Source: OLB7 sp966250335
GTDB lineage: Bacteria > Bacteroidota > Ignavibacteria > OLB7
DNA length: 64,000 nucleotides
Direction of reading: 5' to 3'
NCBI GenBank assembly: GCA_966250335.1
Contig: CBINGZ010000011.1
Span: 66,495 to 130,494 of the forward strand
Position numbers and translations under genes: made by a program. This document shows positions 1 through 8,621 of this stretch, one piece after another. A model generated the notes under the pieces. The model made no database searches, was not told where the DNA came from, and saw only the letters and a list, made by a program, of their open reading frames with translations. The stretch's first letter is position 1. Every line of letters begins with the position of its first letter.

Positions 1-2
1 CG

Positions 3-911
3 AAGTGGGACGACGACATCTTCAACGCGGCGCTCGTCAGTTTCGGGAGCTTCGGTCTGATCCACGCCGTGCTGATCGAGACCGAGCCGATCTATCTGCT
101 GGAGGCGTTCCGCCGCCGTCTTCCGATGGACGCGAACCTGACACGGGCGATGCAGACCCTCGATTTCACCGGACTGAACCTTCCGTATCCGAACGAGACC
201 CCGTTCCACTGGGAGGCGACCCTGAACCCGTACGACATCGCCGGAGGAGCCTATGTGACCGCGATGTACAAGCGTCCCTACAGACCCGATTATCCCAGGG
301 TTCCGGCCGCGGGGGGCGGGCTCGGTCCGGGAGATGATCTGCTGGCGGTGATCGGAACCCTCTTCGACGTCGCGCCGGCCCCGGTCCCCTTCATCGTGAA
401 ACAGTTCGCCTCGATATTCCTTCCTCTCTACGAGTCCCGCTGGGGAACCCACGGCGAGACCTTCACGGCGACCGACGCGCGGGGGAAGGGGATCAGCGTG
501 GAACTCGGCGTCCCGATCGAAGAGGTCGGCAGAGCGCGGGAGATCATCCTTGCGGCGAACGCCGCGGCCGGGCCGTTCGGCGGATTCTTCGCGTTCCGAT
601 ACGTCCCCGCCTCGAAGGCGCTTCTCGCCTTCACGCATTACGATATGACCTGCTGCATAGAATTCCCCGGCGTCGCCGAGAATGTCTCGATGCGGTTCTA
701 CCAGCAGATGTGGGACGACCTGGACAGAGCAGGCATCCCGTATACCCTCCACTGGGGACAGGTCAACAACTACATGTCGCAGCGGGTGCGCGCCACATAC
801 GGGAACCGCGCCGTCGACACCTGGATCGACGCCCGCCACACGCTTCTCGACGAAACTGGACGAAAGGTCTTCTCCAGCCCCTTCCTGGAGCAGTGCGGTC
901 TGCACGTGTGA
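3..911 (+). CDS. FAD-linked oxidoreductase, C-terminal part (5' truncated by window edge)
   Basis: The frame is open from the window start, so the N-terminal FAD-binding domain lies outside; 302 residues are visible. The first segment reads FGSFGLIHAVLIETEP, a pattern typical of the end of the PCMH-type FAD-binding domain in the VAO/FAD-linked oxidase family. The rest is the substrate domain. An HWGQ motif starts 53 residues before the end and is followed by a closing pattern (YG..., AR..LL, F.S..., CGL) common in aldonolactone-oxidase or cholesterol-oxidase type enzymes. It would oxidise an alcohol or lactone using bound FAD; the substrate cannot be read from the sequence. There is no signal for membrane anchoring in the visible part. 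Family assignment is fairly sure, specific function is not. Confidence 0.75.
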   Translation, partial: KWDDDIFNAALVSFGSFGLIHAVLIETEPIYLLEAFRRRLPMDANLTRAMQTLDFTGLNLPYPNETPFHWEATLNPYDIAGGAYVTAMYKRPYRPDYPRVPAAGGGLGPGDDLLAVIGTLFDVAPAPVPFIVKQFASIFLPLYESRWGTHGETFTATDARGKGISVELGVPIEEVGRAREIILAANAAAGPFGGFFAFRYVPASKALLAFTHYDMTCCIEFPGVAENVSMRFYQQMWDDLDRAGIPYTLHWGQVNNYMSQRVRATYGNRAVDTWIDARHTLLDETGRKVFSSPFLEQCGLHV

Positions 912-947
912 GAAGCGACGTTGCGGGATTGGAAGAGAGGGCGGTCA

Positions 948-977
948 TCTCCGTTTATCCGGGCTCTCCGTTTATCC
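948..977. repeat. Short tandem direct repeat, 13-mer at 17-bp period
   Basis: TCTCCGTTTATCC occurs at 948-960 and again at 965-977. It lies directly before the REP-like element and helps make this intergenic stretch unusually repeat-rich. Confidence 0.6.
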
Positions 978-985
978 AGACTCAT

Positions 986-1016
986 CGGCTCCCGAAGGGA
1001 GCACCGATTTGTAGCA
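986..1016 (+). repeat. REP-like dispersed repeat, copy A
   Basis: This 31-nt element starts CGGCTCCCGAAGGGAGC and ends ATTTGTAGCA. Its first half folds into a small hairpin (GCTCCC/GGGAGC, 3-nt loop). A second copy lies on the opposite strand at 57967-57997, identical at 29 of 31 positions. Two intergenic copies 57 kb apart, each with an internal hairpin, suggest a dispersed REP-type repeat family; only a genome-wide count could prove it. Confidence 0.6.
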
Positions 1017-1043
1017 ACGAACCATTCCTAATTTCCCAGGCCC

Positions 1044-1099
1044 TGAAGGTGCGTACCATTCTTCTCGTTATCGACGGAGAAGAATGGTGCGCACCTTCA
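1044..1099. repeat. Long hairpin, 22-bp stem with 12-nt loop
   Basis: The arms are 1044-1065 (TGAAGGTGCGTACC...) and 1078-1099 (...GGTGCGCACCTTCA). They pair over 22 bp with a single G-U in RNA. No T-run follows, so a simple intrinsic terminator is unlikely. It lies between the end of the FAD oxidase gene and a convergent gene, 27 bp after the REP-like copy. Confidence 0.7.
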
Positions 1100-1180
1100 C
1101 CTTCGGCGCTAAAGAAAAATCCGGGCGTCCGCAGCTACACATGGCTCGCCCCTTCGGGGCTGAAGAATATCATCGCCCCC

Positions 1181-1762
1181 TCAGAACTTCGCTCCCAGCC
1201 CGAGGGTCCATTTGCGGCGGGTGTAGTAGCCGGCGGAGACCTTGAAGTGACCGCCGATCAGCACGTTGACGTCGAGCCCGTGGATGAAACGGTAATCCAC
1301 GTCGGCCTCGTTCTTGTAGACGCGCTGATCGCCCCCCTGCACCAGGAAGACACGGGGCTGCTGCGAGACCCCCACGCTGTAGGTGGCGTAGATATTCTCC
1401 AGCCCCCATCCGCCGTTGAAGAGGAGGAAGAGCTCCGGATCGTAATGCCAGCCGAGGATCGTGACGTTGGTGTCGGCCGCCGGGAAATCGACGAAGGTCG
1501 GCTTGTCGGTTCCGTTGAAGAAGCCGCCGAACTCCAGTCCTCCGATGATCCCTTTACGCGTTACGATATTCAGTTCGAAGGAGATCGCGCCGGGGGACGC
1601 GGGGGAGTAGTTGACCCCGATCACCGGACCGGGCTCGATCGGGGCAGGTTCGGATGATTCGGCCTCCTGCGCATATACGCCGGGCGGAATGAGGATGAAG
1701 GTCGCGGCGAGCGCGATCGTGAGCCGGAGGGCCCTCCGGCGGAGGAACGTCGTGATGCTCAT
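1181..1762 (-). CDS. Exported hypothetical protein, probable small outer-membrane beta-barrel
   Basis: This 193-aa protein has an arginine-rich N-terminus and a hydrophobic stretch (about residues 14-30) ending in VYAQ, a standard signal peptide with likely cleavage near residue 32. An acidic, proline-rich linker follows. The mature part alternates polar and aromatic residues (GGLEFGGFF, YATYSVGVS, FKVSAGYYTRRKW) and ends in LGAKF. The terminal phenylalanine is the usual signature of BAM-assembled outer-membrane barrels. No enzyme motif is visible and I do not recognise a named family. It stands alone, convergent to the FAD oxidase gene. Confidence 0.65.
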   Translation of the reverse strand: MSITTFLRRRALRLTIALAATFILIPPGVYAQEAESSEPAPIEPGPVIGVNYSPASPGAISFELNIVTRKGIIGGLEFGGFFNGTDKPTFVDFPAADTNVTILGWHYDPELFLLFNGGWGLENIYATYSVGVSQQPRVFLVQGGDQRVYKNEADVDYRFIHGLDVNVLIGGHFKVSAGYYTRRKWTLGLGAKF

Positions 1763-2040
1763 CTGTACGGGTTCGTGAGAAGTTCCGTGCCGCCGTGCCG
1801 ATACGGGGCGGCGCCCTGAACCGGTCGTTGCCGGTCGATGCGTGAAAATAGTGCGTGGAGAGATGCGGGCTGATGGATAATTTCAGCATTGCTCGAACGA
1901 TGCCGGTTGCGGGCCGCCGCGCAATAACCGGGAACGATCGTGCGTCATCTCATTCGGACGGCAGCGCCGGAGCGCCTCCGGACCGTCCTCTGCAACGATC
2001 TTTGAACGCGTGTCATGAACGATAGAGCCCGGAGGTCGGC

Positions 2041-2937
2041 GTGAGGCCGATTCTCGTGACGGGAGCTTCAGGGTTTGTCGGCTGGAATGCCGTGCGCTAT
2101 TTCGTCGGTCTTGATCAAGATGTCGTCGCAACGTTTCATACGTTTCCTCACTACTTGCACCAAGTCGACGGCCCTCTGTCCGTTCGGTTGGACCTTACCG
2201 ACGGAACAACGATCGAGGAGATAGTCGCACGGCACCGGCCTTCCTTTATTCTCAACGCGGCGGCGCGTGCCCGCCCGCAGGAATCGGGCGATTTCGATGC
2301 GGTGCGCGCGGTCAACGTCGAAGGGGCGGGGCGCCTGGCCTGCGCGGCGGCGGCCCACGATATTCCCTTCGTCCATCTCTCCACCGATCTCGTCTATCCC
2401 GCCGATGCCGGTCTCTGCGATGAATCGACGCCGACGCTCCCATCCGGCGCCGGGCACTATGCCGCGACCAAACTGATGGGGGAGGAGGCTGTCCGCGCCG
2501 AGGGGGGACGATGGATCATCATCCGTCCCTCGCTCATGTACGGGCACGGCACCCCCCGTTCGCGCAGCTTCACGCAGTTCCTGGATCGTCACTGGGAACG
2601 GGGGGAGAGGGCTCCGCTCTTCACCGACCAGATCAGATCATTCCTTCATGTCGACGACCTGATCACCGCCGTCGACTGCGCCGTCAGGGCCGGACGATGG
2701 AACGAGCTCTACCTCTGCGGCGGTCCGGAGCCGATGAGTCGCGCCGAGTTCGGCCTCCGCTATGCGGACGCGCGCGGCGTCTCCCGGGAGATGTGCAATC
2801 GGATGAAAGCGGCGGAGCTCCCCGGATATATCGGAGGAGGAAGCGATATCCGTCTCGACACGACGAAGCTCGAATCGATCGGATGGCGAGGCAGGACCAC
2901 GGAAGCCGCATTCGCCGCCATGAGCGCTTCCCCCTGA
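2041..2937 (+). CDS. RmlD-like NAD(P)-dependent sugar-nucleotide reductase (extended SDR)
   Basis: This 298-aa protein has a Rossmann nucleotide-binding loop GASGFVG (residues 8-14) and the SDR catalytic set: STD at 114-116 and YxxxK with Tyr140/Lys144. The DLVYP segment after STD is typical of the RmlD group (dTDP-4-dehydrorhamnose reductase), which reduces a 4-keto sugar nucleotide for cell-surface glycans. The GTG start is supported by GGAGG at 2031-2035, 5 nt upstream. No other rml genes are adjacent, so the substrate is open. A related NAD-dependent epimerase/dehydratase is the main alternative. Confidence 0.75.
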   Translation: MRPILVTGASGFVGWNAVRYFVGLDQDVVATFHTFPHYLHQVDGPLSVRLDLTDGTTIEEIVARHRPSFILNAAARARPQESGDFDAVRAVNVEGAGRLACAAAAHDIPFVHLSTDLVYPADAGLCDESTPTLPSGAGHYAATKLMGEEAVRAEGGRWIIIRPSLMYGHGTPRSRSFTQFLDRHWERGERAPLFTDQIRSFLHVDDLITAVDCAVRAGRWNELYLCGGPEPMSRAEFGLRYADARGVSREMCNRMKAAELPGYIGGGSDIRLDTTKLESIGWRGRTTEAAFAAMSASP

Positions 2938-3116
2938 TCGTCGATCCGTTCTCCCCGCCCGACCTCTTCTCATGTGTTACTTGGTAACGCTCCCCCGGTG
3001 AAGCCATGGCTCCACGGAGGAATCTTGGTACTTTACGGGGCTTCGGAGCGGGCCCGTCGTCGTGCGTCCCGTTCCGACCGAATCGCGACTCCTATACACC
3101 TGTTCAGAATATCGTC

Positions 3117-4211
3117 ATGGGTTTTGCCTGCGGAATCGTCGGCCTTCCGAATGTCGGGAAGTCCACACTCTTCAATGCGATCACCGCCGCCGGGATTCCG
3201 GCGGAGAATTATCCGTTCTGCACGATCGAGCCGAACACCGGCATGGTGGCGGTGCCGGACGAGCGTCTGGCCTGGCTGTCGAAGTCGTTCAACACCAAGC
3301 GTGAGGTTCCCACCACCATCGAGTTCGTCGATATCGCCGGACTGGTCCGCGGCGCCTCCAAGGGGGAAGGGCTCGGCAACCAGTTCCTGGGCCATATCCG
3401 TACCGTCGACGCCGTGGCGCATGTCGTCCGCTGCTTCGAGGAGGAGAACGTGGTCCATGTCGACGGGTCGATCGACCCGATCCGTGATATCGAGACGATC
3501 GAGACCGAGCTGATCCTGCGCGATCTCGATACGGTCCAGAAGCGGATCGACGCGGCCTCCAAGCGGATCAAGGCGGTCGACAAGGCGGCCATCGAGGAGA
3601 TCCCGATCGCCGAGCGGCTTCGCGACCATCTCTCCAACGGGAATCTCGCCATCAACTTCGAGCGGAGCGACAAGGAGCGGGAGGTGATCGCCGAATACCA
3701 TCTGCTGACCGACAAGCCGGTGATGTACGTCGCCAACACCGACGAGCAGGGGCTGATCGAGGGGAACGAGCATATCGAGCGGCTGAAGGCGTTCGCCGCC
3801 CCGCGCGGGTTCGGGGTCGTGCCGGTCTGCGCCAAGATCGAGTCGGAGATTGCCGAGCTTCCGGAAGAGGAGCGCGCGGAATTCCTCCACTCGCTCGGGC
3901 TGACCGAACCGGGACTCAACGCGATCATCCGTGCCGGCTACGACCTGCTGGGACTCCTCACCTATTTCACGGCGGGGGAGAAGGAGTGCCGCGCCTGGAC
4001 CGTGAGCAAGGGGGCCACGGCACCGGAGGCGGCCGGCGTCATCCACACCGACTTCCAGAAAGGCTTCATCCGCGCCGAGGTCCAGAGCTACGACGATCTG
4101 CGACGCCTCGGCACCGAGCAGGCGGTGAAGGAGGCAGGATTATATCGTGTTGAAGGAAAAGAGTATATCGTCAAGGATGGCGATGTGATGTTCTTCCGAT
4201 TCAACGTCTGA
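3117..4211 (+). CDS. ychF: Redox-regulated ATPase/GTPase YchF (Obg family)
   Basis: The protein is 364 aa, the usual YchF length. P-loop GLPNVGKST is at residues 9-17, right after the start MGFACGIVG. The canonical NKxD specificity motif is replaced by NTDE, as expected for YchF, which prefers ATP over GTP. The C-terminal TGS domain ends ...DVMFFRFNV, the family's standard end. YchF is a ribosome-associated translation or stress factor in the cytoplasm. An in-frame start at 3006 would add 37 residues with no homology to the family, so the start at 3117 is preferred. The HAD hydrolase follows 27 bp downstream and may be co-transcribed. Confidence 0.95.
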   Translation: MGFACGIVGLPNVGKSTLFNAITAAGIPAENYPFCTIEPNTGMVAVPDERLAWLSKSFNTKREVPTTIEFVDIAGLVRGASKGEGLGNQFLGHIRTVDAVAHVVRCFEEENVVHVDGSIDPIRDIETIETELILRDLDTVQKRIDAASKRIKAVDKAAIEEIPIAERLRDHLSNGNLAINFERSDKEREVIAEYHLLTDKPVMYVANTDEQGLIEGNEHIERLKAFAAPRGFGVVPVCAKIESEIAELPEEERAEFLHSLGLTEPGLNAIIRAGYDLLGLLTYFTAGEKECRAWTVSKGATAPEAAGVIHTDFQKGFIRAEVQSYDDLRRLGTEQAVKEAGLYRVEGKEYIVKDGDVMFFRFNV

Positions 4212-4238
4212 TCGGTTCCCGGGTCCGATTCTCCCGAG

Positions 4239-4925
4239 ATGAAACTTCTTCTCTTCGATATCGACGGCACGCTGATCCGCGTACGGCGCCGGGCGCATGA
4301 GCGGGCGCTGCGGGAGATCGTGAGCGAGGTCCTGGAGTACGACGGCCCCGTGCCGAAGAACGACCTTCACGGAAAGACCGATCGACAGATCTTCCTCGAA
4401 TACGCCGACCTGCTCGGCCTTGAGCGGGCCGGGGTCGAGGCGCGTCTTCACCTCCTCGACGGCGTCATGTTCCAGGCGTGGGATCGTCACCTCACGGCGG
4501 AGACCGTCCATCTGCTGGAAGGGGTGCACGATCTGCTGGAGCGGCTCGCTCTCCGGGAGGATGCGGTTCTGGCGCTTCTCACCGGCAACCTTGAACGCTC
4601 GGCCCGCCGCAAGCTGGCGCCGCACGACCTCAACCGGTTCTTCCCCTTCGGCGCCTACGGTTCCGACGCCGTCGACAGGATCGATCTTCCTCCGATCGCG
4701 CTCGACCGGGGCCGCGCCCTGCACGGCGACCGACTGGAGTACGAGCGGACCCTGATCATCGGCGACTCGCATCGCGATATTGCCTGCGCGAAGGCGTGGG
4801 GGATCAGTGTGCTGGCGGTTGCCACCGGATCGCTCACCGCCGAGGAACTGAGCGCATACGAGCCCGACTCGCTCTGCGATTCTCTGGTCGACGACCGGTA
4901 CGTGTGGGAATTTCTGGAGCGGTGA
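4239..4925 (+). CDS. HAD-superfamily hydrolase (phosphoglycolate phosphatase-like)
   Basis: This 228-aa protein has HAD motif I DIDGT at residues 7-11, where Asp7 is the nucleophile and Asp9 the acid/base. Motif II is LLTGN and motif IV IIGDSHRDIACAKAWG, typical of the subfamily I cap-type hydrolases that include phosphoglycolate phosphatase and beta-phosphoglucomutase. It is probably a cytosolic phosphatase on a small phosphorylated metabolite; the substrate cannot be deduced. It sits 27 bp after ychF in the same direction. Confidence 0.85.
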   Translation: MKLLLFDIDGTLIRVRRRAHERALREIVSEVLEYDGPVPKNDLHGKTDRQIFLEYADLLGLERAGVEARLHLLDGVMFQAWDRHLTAETVHLLEGVHDLLERLALREDAVLALLTGNLERSARRKLAPHDLNRFFPFGAYGSDAVDRIDLPPIALDRGRALHGDRLEYERTLIIGDSHRDIACAKAWGISVLAVATGSLTAEELSAYEPDSLCDSLVDDRYVWEFLER

Positions 4926-4980
4926 TCGAGATCATCCGCCGCCGGCCGCCTGTTCCTCCGGCATCTCTCTTTCCGCCTTC

Positions 4981-6222
4981 ATGAGACGAATCTTTCCTAT
5001 CCCTGCCGTTTTCCTTCTTCTTCTTGTGGCGGCCTCGTTTCGCTCCGCGAACGCTCAGGTGCTTCCCGGGGTCGACGTTCTGGTCGAGAACGATTTCCGC
5101 GAGGTCGCGGGGAAGCGGGTGGGGCTCGTCGTCAACCAGACGTCGATCCGTCGCGATCCCCGGCAGACCACCGTCGATGCGTTCCTGGCGACCGACAGAT
5201 GCGTTCTTACGGCTCTCTTCGCCCCGGAGCACGGGATCGACGGATCGGTCCTGGCCGGCGAGGATGTGGCGAACCGAACCTACAACGGCATCCCCGTCCA
5301 CTCGCTCTACGGTCCCACCAAGAAGCCCACGCCATCGATGCTGAAGAACGTCGATGTGATGGTCTACGATATTCAGGATATCGGCGTCCGGAGCTACACC
5401 TTCATCTCCACCCTCGTGAAAGTGATGGAGGGATGCGCCGAGGCGGGGGTCCCGGTGGTCGTGCTCGACCGGCCGAACCCGATCGGCGGCGACGTGGTCG
5501 ACGGCCCGGTGCTCGACACCGCCTTTCGTTCCTTCGTCGGCATCGTTCCCGTCCCCTACGTCTACGGCCTTACCGCCGGAGAGCTTGCGCTGATGGCGAA
5601 CGAGGAGGGATGGCTTGCCGGCGGCGTGCGCTGCAAGCTGACGGTGGTCCGGGTGGAGGGATGGGAGCGGACGATGACATGGCGAGAGACCGGGCTCCCC
5701 TGGATTCCTCCCTCGCCGCATGTGCCGACGCCGGAGGCGGGGTTCGCGAACGCGGTGACCGGGGCGATAGGAGAGCTGGGAGTGGTGAGTGTCGGGATCG
5801 GATATACCCTGCCGTTCGAGCTGATCGGCGCAACCTGGATCGACGGCGCCGATCTGGCCGCGCGGCTCAACGGGATGCGCGTTCCGGGGCTCTTCTTCAG
5901 GAAGACTGCCTACAAGCCGTTCTACGGATGGGGAAAGGATCAGGTCTGCGGCGGCGTGCAGGTGATGAGGACGGGGGAGACGCCCGCGCCCTTCGCCGGG
6001 ACCGTCGCTCTTCTGACCGTGCTGCGCGACGCCTACCCGGCGCGCAATCTCATCCCCCCCGATACTTCCTCGAAATGGAACATGTTCGACAAGGTCTGCG
6101 GCGGCGACGGCCTCAGACGCGCCCTGGCGGCCGGGCGTTCGTACGAACAGATCGTGGAAGGATGGAATGACGGGCTGCGGCGATATCTCTCGCGACGCGA
6201 GGAGTATCTTCTCTACGAATAG
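4981..6222 (+). CDS. namZ: NamZ-type exo-beta-N-acetylmuramidase (DUF1343), exported
   Basis: This 413-aa protein begins with a signal peptide (hydrophobic run at about residues 6-20, cleavage probably after SANA). The family hallmark FAPEHG, with a likely catalytic glutamate, is near residue 80, followed by IPVHSLYGPTKKPTP and VYDIQDIGVRSYTF, both diagnostic of DUF1343. Members characterised in Bacillus and Tannerella remove non-reducing terminal MurNAc from peptidoglycan fragments. Here it would act in the periplasm or at the surface in cell-wall recycling or scavenging. It starts 55 bp after the HAD gene. The next downstream gene is convergent. Confidence 0.88.
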   Translation: MRRIFPIPAVFLLLLVAASFRSANAQVLPGVDVLVENDFREVAGKRVGLVVNQTSIRRDPRQTTVDAFLATDRCVLTALFAPEHGIDGSVLAGEDVANRTYNGIPVHSLYGPTKKPTPSMLKNVDVMVYDIQDIGVRSYTFISTLVKVMEGCAEAGVPVVVLDRPNPIGGDVVDGPVLDTAFRSFVGIVPVPYVYGLTAGELALMANEEGWLAGGVRCKLTVVRVEGWERTMTWRETGLPWIPPSPHVPTPEAGFANAVTGAIGELGVVSVGIGYTLPFELIGATWIDGADLAARLNGMRVPGLFFRKTAYKPFYGWGKDQVCGGVQVMRTGETPAPFAGTVALLTVLRDAYPARNLIPPDTSSKWNMFDKVCGGDGLRRALAAGRSYEQIVEGWNDGLRRYLSRREEYLLYE

Positions 6223-6253
6223 AAGAGCAGGGGGAGGGGAACGGGAACCGGGA

Positions 6254-6445
6254 TCACTGCCAGTCGCTCATGATCGAGACGGCAAGAAAGGTGACACCGA
6301 TGAGAAACGCGAGGAAGATGGCGCCGAGAACGACATAGACGACACGGTGATCCGCGCGCGACGTCTCCTCCTCCTTCGGAACCGGGCCGTGACCGTTCAG
6401 ATGCGGACGGCCCGGCCCTGCTGTCTCCTTGAAGGGATCATCCAC
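6254..6445 (-). CDS. 63-aa single-pass membrane protein at the end of the oxidase operon
   Basis: The first 33 residues are hydrophilic and proline- and glycine-rich. One transmembrane helix follows at about residues 36-59 (VVYVVLGAIFLAFLIG...). The GTG start lies 4 nt after the stop of the subunit IV gene, so translational coupling is likely. Its place suggests a small accessory subunit or assembly factor of the terminal oxidase, but the sequence matches no family I can name. The weak start and small size are the main uncertainties. Confidence 0.55.
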   Translation of the reverse strand: MDDPFKETAGPGRPHLNGHGPVPKEEETSRADHRVVYVVLGAIFLAFLIGVTFLAVSIMSDWQ

Positions 6446-6449
6446 CCGC

Positions 6450-6812
6450 TTACTCGTGATGGAGGTTCAGCGCTCTGGGAGGAGCCTTCAGCTCGGAGGC
6501 GGGGGTGTAGTGGGTCAGTTCATACGCCACCACAGCCACGGCGAAGCTTACAAGGATCATCGGCACCGCGGCGATCACCGTCAGGATGATATTGTCGTAC
6601 TTCAGGTGCATGAAGTAGAGCGCCACCAGGATCGCCTTCCCGAACGCCATCAGCAGCAGCGTGATCACCATCAGCGCCGGGTTATGGATGAAGAACGGAA
6701 TGAACGTCACCACGACCTCGGCGATCGTGACCACCAGAAGAATCCAGAACACCGCCATGTAGTTGGGATGGTGATGTTCCTCCGAATGCGAAAGAGCGTG
6801 TGCCTCAGCCAT
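6450..6812 (-). CDS. Cytochrome c oxidase subunit IV-like protein (caa3-type)
   Basis: This 120-aa protein has a His-rich N-terminus (HSEEHHHPNY) and three transmembrane helices at about 18-40, 46-69 and 77-97, with FMHLKYDN at the second helix exit. This arrangement is typical of prokaryotic COX4-type small subunits. It would be an integral part of an aerobic haem-copper terminal oxidase in the inner membrane. The start is ATG at 6812; a longer frame upstream has no resemblance to oxidases. It lies 98 bp downstream of the subunit III gene on the same strand. Confidence 0.85.
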   Translation of the reverse strand: MAEAHALSHSEEHHHPNYMAVFWILLVVTIAEVVVTFIPFFIHNPALMVITLLLMAFGKAILVALYFMHLKYDNIILTVIAAVPMILVSFAVAVVAYELTHYTPASELKAPPRALNLHHE

Positions 6813-6910
6813 GAATCGATGTGCGATATTGGTGTTGTCCGGCGGAAGCTGCTTCCGCCGGAGAGGTTCTGTTCGTTCAAGGGGATGACCCCCGTCCCGT
6901 ACGGGGGAGG

Positions 6911-7519
6911 TCAGATGAGGTAGACGAGCGTAAAGAGGATGATCCAGACCAGATCGACGAAGTGCCAGTAGAGCCCCGCGATCTCCAGATGGGTGAAGTT
7001 CTCCGCCGTGTACCTGTTCGATTTCGCCAGGACCGACAGCAGATAGACGACGCCGCAGAAGACGTGGAAGCCGTGGAACCCGGTCAGGATGAAGAAGGTG
7101 GCGTCGAAGAGGCTGCGCGACATTCCCATGCCGAGCCCGCCGATCAGATGGCTGTACTCGTAGACCTGCCCCATCAGGAAGAGGAAGCCCCCGAGCGCCG
7201 TAAGTGCCAGCCACATCCGCATCTTCGCCCTGTCGCCGCGCTGGATCGCCGCGATCGACTGCACCATGGTCACCGACGAGCAGATCAGAAGGAAGGTCAT
7301 GACGGCGGTCAGGGAGATACCGAGGACCTCCGACGGCACCGGCCACATGCTCCCCTGACCGATGCGGAGCCCCAGATAGGCGGCGAACATCGTAAAGAAC
7401 ATCATGGCGTCCTGTGCCAGGAAGAGCCACATGAACATCTTCCAGTTGCTTGTCTTGGTAGGTGTGTTCGGGAGAGTGTTCTCGTCGAAAAACCTGCCGA
7501 CGTAGACTGCTCGACTCAT
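6911..7519 (-). CDS. coxC: Cytochrome c oxidase subunit III
   Basis: The 202-aa product has the five-helix form of COX3 found in many bacteria. Conserved features are W31..FLAQDAMMFF in helix 1, VYEYSHL, TGFHGFHVF (about 146-154) and the closing YWHFVDLVWIILF (about 184-196). It stabilises the catalytic core of a haem-copper oxidase. The start is ATG at 7519; the frame upstream of it is antisense to another gene. Subunits I and II are not in this window. A perfect Bacteroidota-type -7 box lies upstream at 7555-7562. Confidence 0.93.
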   Translation of the reverse strand: MSRAVYVGRFFDENTLPNTPTKTSNWKMFMWLFLAQDAMMFFTMFAAYLGLRIGQGSMWPVPSEVLGISLTAVMTFLLICSSVTMVQSIAAIQRGDRAKMRMWLALTALGGFLFLMGQVYEYSHLIGGLGMGMSRSLFDATFFILTGFHGFHVFCGVVYLLSVLAKSNRYTAENFTHLEIAGLYWHFVDLVWIILFTLVYLI

Positions 7520-7554
7520 AAATCGGTTCGGATTTGGTGAACGAATCTGACCGC

Positions 7555-7562
7555 CAAATTTA
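7555..7562 (-). promoter_or_regulatory. Putative -7 box TAAATTTG upstream of coxC
   Basis: On the minus strand TAAATTTG matches the Bacteroidota -7 consensus TAnnTTTG and would place the transcript start about 28 nt before the coxC ATG. The -33 region is only T-rich. This would make coxC-subunit IV-63 aa one transcript. Confidence 0.5.
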
Positions 7563-7617
7563 ACAAAGTGTGCGCCTATTTGGAAAAGGTTCTTTACAAA
7601 CGGCGAAAAAAAGGGGG

Positions 7618-8556
7618 TTAGAACCCGACCCGCAGGGTCAGTGATCCCACCGGCCTGATACGGCCGTCCGGGAAGAGGGCGCCGTGCGATTCCATCGTGA
7701 TCCGCGCGTTGTATCTGCCGGCGGTGAAAGCCGCGTCGAGCATGCTCACGATATGGTTCAGGATCACCACCGTCAGGAGCGTTTCGGACGTGCTGTAGAA
7801 GCTGTTGGCATCGGCCCGCATCCCGGTGTAGGTCTTGTTCCTTCCGGAGACGCGGGAGGGGTCGTAGATCGCCGAGTCGCCGTTCAGGTTGTGGTCGTCC
7901 CAGCCGGCCCGGTACTGGACATATTTCCCCACCTGCTCGTAGTACTGCTGTTCGCCGTGGTTCGGCAGGGTGTGGGAGAATCCCTCGTTCACCCCACGCT
8001 CCAGAACCCTCAGGGTGTCGAAGTCGACCCGATCCCACGGGTTCTCCGTCGGGATGTCCGATCTGTAGACCGAGAGGAGCGCCCGTTCGATCCCGGCCTT
8101 GTCGACCGAGGAGTCGGGCCAGCTCCGGTAGGTGGCGGCGATCCAGTCGATGTAGCGGGTGACGTCCCAGTGGTCGTCGGCATAATGCTCGAACGCGGTC
8201 GTCGCCTCGGCTCCCTTCGCGTCGTAGATCAGATAGCCCGTCCAGCCCGCCGCCTCGACCACCGCGTAGAGTGCGGTCCGCCACCACGGCGCCTCGGCAT
8301 AGATCTGACCGGCGCCCGGCAGGATCGCCGAGAGCCCGCCGGCCAGCCAGACCGATTTGCGCGGAATCACCTGAATCCCGATCGAGTCGTCGGCGAACGG
8401 CGCCCGGTCGGAAGGGGCGTCGGTCGGCAGGGGAGGGAGCGCGAAATCGACGGCGAGAACGCCGGTCGGCCCGGTCGGAGGAGGAGGCGCGGGGGTGACG
8501 GCCCGGGCGACCGCCGGAAGCAGCAGGAGAAGAAGCGCGGAAAAGGAGAGTCTCAT
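7618..8556 (-). CDS. Exported hypothetical protein with DUF5683-like segment
   Basis: The start at 8556 (MRLSFSALLLLLLPAVARA) gives a 312-aa product with a clear signal peptide and a proline-rich segment after cleavage. The segment GGLSAILPGAGQIYAEAPWW followed by a hydrophobic stretch resembles the DUF5683 pattern of Bacteroidota membrane proteins (a GxGQxY turn before a helix). Later parts are rich in Asp, Tyr and Trp, and the C-terminus VGSLTLRVGF ends in phenylalanine, which fits an outer-membrane or envelope location. No catalytic motif is recognisable. The VanZ-like gene lies 65 bp upstream on the same strand. Confidence 0.65.
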   Translation of the reverse strand: MRLSFSALLLLLLPAVARAVTPAPPPPTGPTGVLAVDFALPPLPTDAPSDRAPFADDSIGIQVIPRKSVWLAGGLSAILPGAGQIYAEAPWWRTALYAVVEAAGWTGYLIYDAKGAEATTAFEHYADDHWDVTRYIDWIAATYRSWPDSSVDKAGIERALLSVYRSDIPTENPWDRVDFDTLRVLERGVNEGFSHTLPNHGEQQYYEQVGKYVQYRAGWDDHNLNGDSAIYDPSRVSGRNKTYTGMRADANSFYSTSETLLTVVILNHIVSMLDAAFTAGRYNARITMESHGALFPDGRIRPVGSLTLRVGF

Positions 8557-8621
8557 TCGGATACGTTTTCCGTAGGGATGCCGGTTGGGACGTCCTAACA
8601 TAAACCGGACCTGCTCACGGT

